A model generated the notes under the pieces. It was given only the letters and a program-made list of their open reading frames with translations, was not told the DNA's origin and searched no databases. A stretch of 64,000 nucleotides of DNA from Motilibacter rhizosphaerae (GTDB taxonomy: Bacteria > Actinomycetota > Actinomycetes > Motilibacterales > Motilibacteraceae), in contig NZ_SGXD01000002.1 in assembly GCF_004216915.1 (NCBI RefSeq), forward strand, positions 1,054,001-1,118,000. Reading direction: 5' to 3'. The translations under genes and the position numbers were made by a program. This document shows, piece by piece, positions 61,543 through 64,000 of the stretch (its first letter is position 1; each line of letters begins with the position of its first letter).

Positions 61543-62336
61543 CGCAGGTCCATCCGCCGCTCGAGCTCGGTCGGCTCGACCTGCAGGCGGCGCACGCCCT
61601 CGCCGCGGACGAGCAGGAGGTGCCCGCCGGCCCGCGCGTCGGGGGTGCCCGTCGGGAGGACCCGCAGCCGCTCCCCCGCCTGGCGCAGCAGCTCGACCTG
61701 GTCGGCGGCGAGCAGCGCCGCGTCGGCGGCGTCGAGCACCGCGGCGGCCTCCGGGCCGGTGCCGCGCAGCACGGTGAGCAGGCAGCGCCACGGTCCGCCC
61801 GCGTCGAGCCGCACGGCGTCCGGCCGCGCGGCACCCCTGCCCCCGCCACCGGGGCGCGCCACCCTCGCGCGCTCCTGCACGAGGCGGTCCTGCACGAGCA
61901 GCAGCGGCGAGTGGGGGGACGCCCCCTCGGCGGCGCGCGTCGCGCCGGACACGACCTGGACCCGGTGCCGCCCGTCGCCGGCGGTGGTGAGCAGCGGCGC
62001 CCAGCCCTCGGGGCGGGTGGTGGCCACGGCGACGCGGGCGCCCACCGCCATGGCGCGGAACGCGACGACCCGGGCGAGCGCGAGGTCCGCCACGACGAGC
62101 CGGGTCGGCCGCGGGCGGAACAGCGCGAGCGCCACCGGCCACGGGTCCTCGCCGCGCCCGAGCAGCAGGCCGGCGGGCCCGGTCGGCGGCGCCGCGGAGA
62201 CGAGCGAGGCGCGGTCCGCCACGAGGACCGGCACTCCAGGTGGGGCAGCAGCCGGGGAGCCCGACGACGCGGGCGCCTCCCCGGCCCAGCCGGCGTCGTC
62301 CCAGTCCTCCTGCAGGACCCCCTCGACCTGGCTCAC
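61539..62336 (-). CDS. unknown protein in the T7SS locus
   Basis: 265 residues from the GTG at 62336, overlapping the eccE stop (GTGA). No signal peptide, no membrane segment. A Pro/Ala-rich N-terminus (to about 45) is followed by an alpha/beta region (VPVLVADRASLVSAAPP; TRLVVADLALARVVAFRAMAVG; HRVQVVSGATRAAE) and a C-terminal half with LTVLRGTGPEAAAVLDAADAAL. No P-loop remains. It could be a degenerate nucleotide-binding protein or a cytosolic partner of EccE. It is convergent with eccD. I do not recognise the family. Confidence 0.72.
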   Translation of the reverse strand: MSQVEGVLQEDWDDAGWAGEAPASSGSPAAAPPGVPVLVADRASLVSAAPPTGPAGLLLGRGEDPWPVALALFRPRPTRLVVADLALARVVAFRAMAVGARVAVATTRPEGWAPLLTTAGDGRHRVQVVSGATRAAEGASPHSPLLLVQDRLVQERARVARPGGGGRGAARPDAVRLDAGGPWRCLLTVLRGTGPEAAAVLDAADAALLAADQVELLRQAGERLRVLPTGTPDARAGGHLLLVRGEGVRRLQVEPTELERRMDLR

Positions 62337-63637
62337 GCGGCACGTCCCGGGCGGGGGCCGCGGGCGAGCGGGAGCGTGGCGAGCAGGCCCGGGCCGTGCG
62401 CGCCGTCGAGGCGGACGAGGCGGACCCCGAGCGCCGCGGCAGCCGCCTCCAGCTCCTCGCACGCACCGACGACGCGCGCGGCGGGCGAGGTCACCCGCAG
62501 GTGCGCCTGGACCCGCAGGGTCCTGGCGCGGTCGCGCTCGACGGCCACGGAGGAGCAGACCAGCGCGGCCCGCGGCAGCGCGAGCCCGGCGAGCGGCGAG
62601 GCGCTGCGCCGGGTCCAGCGGGCGACCGCCCAGCTCACGGAGGACAGGCCGCCCGCCTCGACCGCCGACCAGCCCTCGCGCGGGGGCTCCGGGCGGAGCA
62701 GACCGGGGTCGGCGTCGGCCGGGCCCTCGCCCGCTGGCGCCCCGGGGTCACGCACCGCGGTCTCGACGCCCGCGGCCTCGAGCACGGCGGCGACGGCGGC
62801 CGGGGCGTCGAGCAGGACCGGCACCAGCCCGGCGGCCTGCAGCCGGGCGACGAGCTGCGCGGTCGCCCCGAGCAGGGCCCGCTGCGCGCCCTCGGCCCCG
62901 CCGCCCCGCCGGGCCACGGCGCCCGGGCAGGCGCTCGGGTCCAGGCGCAGCGCGACCCAGGTGGAGCGGTGGGCCGGCAGGTCCCCGCCGGCGGCGGCGA
63001 GCAGCTCGGCGTACGAGAAGGCGGCAGGGTCCTCCGCGACCGCGAAGCGCGCCGCGGGCGCCGGGACCGTCGCACTCACCACCTGCACGGTGCGCACCCG
63101 CTGCTCCTCGTCGTCGAGCACCCCGGCGAGCAGCTCCCAGGGCAGCTCGGGGCCGGGCTCGGCCAGCACGCCGGGGGGATCGAGGCGCAGCACGCTGGTC
63201 CAGCCCGAGCCGTCGAAGACCAGCCCCACGCGCGCACCGGAGCGGTCGAGGAGCTCCTGCGCCTCGAACGGCGCGAGCAGGGTGCCGAGCGGGGCCAGGC
63301 GGGTGTCGCGCGGCGTCGGGGAGGACCGGCGCGTACGCCGGCGGAGGGCGGTGCTCGCGGCGAGGACCTCGAAGAGCCAGCGGCGTCGTACGCGGACGAC
63401 GGCGAGCGCCACGACAGCGAGCGCCGGGACGAGCAGGACGAGGCCGACCCAGCGCTCGGCGGCCGTGGCGACGAGGACGGCGACGACGGCGAGCTCGACC
63501 GCGACGAGCTGGGCGACGTGGACGCGGCGCAGGGGGTCCGGGGAGGGGCGCCGCAGGGGTGGGCGCTGCTGGCCGCGGCGGCCCGCTCCGGAGCGGCGGC
63601 GCGGCTGGCGCTCGACGACGTCGCCCCTGCTCGCCAC
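62333..63637 (-). CDS. eccE: T7SS membrane protein EccE
   Basis: 434 residues from the GTG at 63637 (GGGGAGG upstream). Two N-terminal membrane segments (about 43-82) followed by an RR-rich cytosolic stretch and a long alpha/beta domain, the EccE plan. EccE is absent from M. tuberculosis ESX-4 but present in some related loci. It is divergent from eccB and coupled to the unknown gene downstream. Confidence 0.85.
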   Translation of the reverse strand: MASRGDVVERQPRRRSGAGRRGQQRPPLRRPSPDPLRRVHVAQLVAVELAVVAVLVATAAERWVGLVLLVPALAVVALAVVRVRRRWLFEVLAASTALRRRTRRSSPTPRDTRLAPLGTLLAPFEAQELLDRSGARVGLVFDGSGWTSVLRLDPPGVLAEPGPELPWELLAGVLDDEEQRVRTVQVVSATVPAPAARFAVAEDPAAFSYAELLAAAGGDLPAHRSTWVALRLDPSACPGAVARRGGGAEGAQRALLGATAQLVARLQAAGLVPVLLDAPAAVAAVLEAAGVETAVRDPGAPAGEGPADADPGLLRPEPPREGWSAVEAGGLSSVSWAVARWTRRSASPLAGLALPRAALVCSSVAVERDRARTLRVQAHLRVTSPAARVVGACEELEAAAAALGVRLVRLDGAHGPGLLATLPLARGPRPGRAA

Positions 63638-63746
63638 CGCACCTCCCCGTGCTCGGTCCCGTCCCTGCGCCCTCCGGGACCCCGGCAGCGAGCGCTTATG
63701 CTAAGCCGCTCGCGCGCGGCGCGAGGAAGCGGGCGGGAGGTGGGCG

Positions 63747-64000
63747 ATGCGGTCGCGGCGCGACCAGGTGCACGCCTACGCGTTCCTCAACCGGCGGACC
63801 ACCGACGCCCTCGTCGCCGGGAGCGCGGACTCGATCGGGCCGCACCTGCAGCGGCTCACCCGCACCCAGTTCTCCGGCGTGATGGCCGGGCTCGTCGCCC
63901 TCGCCGGCTTCGGCGTCGCCGGGCTCGTGAGCCCGGGCTCCGCGCGGCACTGGCAGCGCCAGGACGGGGTGGTCATCGAGAAGGAGACCGGCGCGCGCTA
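63747..64000 (+). CDS. eccB: T7SS core protein EccB, partial (cut by window end)
   Basis: First 85 residues, ATG at 63747 with GGGAGG upstream. MRSRRDQVHAYAFLNRRTTDALV and the membrane segment after RTQFSGVMAGLVALAGFGVAGLV are typical of EccB. A TATGCT at 63698-63703 is a possible -10 element. The gene continues beyond 64000. Confidence 0.93.
   Translation, partial: MRSRRDQVHAYAFLNRRTTDALVAGSADSIGPHLQRLTRTQFSGVMAGLVALAGFGVAGLVSPGSARHWQRQDGVVIEKETGAR

Overview
The window is very GC-rich DNA from an Actinomycetota bacterium. This follows from the base composition, the frequent GTG starts, the GTGA/ATGA stop-start overlaps, and orthologues of BldM, WhiB3 and type VII secretion (T7SS) genes. As I remember the maps, the gene order follows a block conserved between Mycobacterium tuberculosis (roughly Rv3396c to Rv3450c) and Streptomyces coelicolor (roughly SCO4734 to SCO4771): guaA, guaB3, guaB, bldM, whiB3, groEL, groES, tsaD, rimI, tsaB, tsaE, alr, acpS, glmS, glmM, rpsI, rplM, then an ESX-4-type T7SS locus. 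The genus cannot be named from this piece. No rRNA, tRNA, CRISPR array, transposase or phage gene was seen.

Layout. 1-2.5 kb: a fasciclin-domain lipoprotein and a membrane-anchored molybdopterin oxidoreductase, each behind a promoter resembling the mycobacterial SigK type. 2.5-9.1 kb: purine genes (guaA, guaB3, guaB) with a DUF1697 gene and a TAT-exported phosphatase. 9.1-11.1 kb: an alpha-glucosidase with maltose-type operator boxes. 11.1-13.7 kb: three regulators (bldM, a MerR/B12-type gene, whiB3). 13.8-17.8 kb: a D,D-carboxypeptidase and groES-groEL under two CIRCE operators. 17.8-23.3 kb: accessory genes (SIMPL protein, methyltransferase, kinase-like protein, truncated globin, DGPF protein with an ECF42-type sigma factor). 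23.3-30.5 kb: a tightly coupled run including the t6A tRNA-modification genes (tsaE, tsaB, rimI, tsaD), alr and a uracil-DNA glycosylase, interrupted by an inverted secreted-protein gene. 30.6-36.1 kb: MarR/MFS pair, GT87 mannosyltransferase-like protein, two-component system. 36.4-44.9 kb: nnrD, acpS, glmS, a GGDEF-EAL protein, glmM, rpsI, rplM. 45.1-50.8 kb: a 1,917-residue two-catalytic-domain amylopullulanase. 50.9-64 kb: T7SS with mycosin, a PPE-like protein, a YxxxD protein, two WXG100 proteins, eccC, eccD, an unknown protein, eccE and the start of eccB.

Themes. The alpha-glucosidase and the amylopullulanase, 40 kb apart, share TTGCAG repeats exactly 20 bp apart and probably belong to one maltodextrin regulon. 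GlmS, GlmM, Alr, AcpS and the carboxypeptidase supply or trim the envelope. Several intergenic regions hold long, nearly perfect palindromes near the 3' ends of genes, including seven copies of CGTGATCATGCA arranged as a large inverted array. These palindromes and the ESX-4-position secretion locus, with its unusual PPE-like protein and an unknown protein between eccE and eccD, are the least-explained parts. No gap between called genes exceeds about 280 bases, and the notable content of the larger ones is listed.
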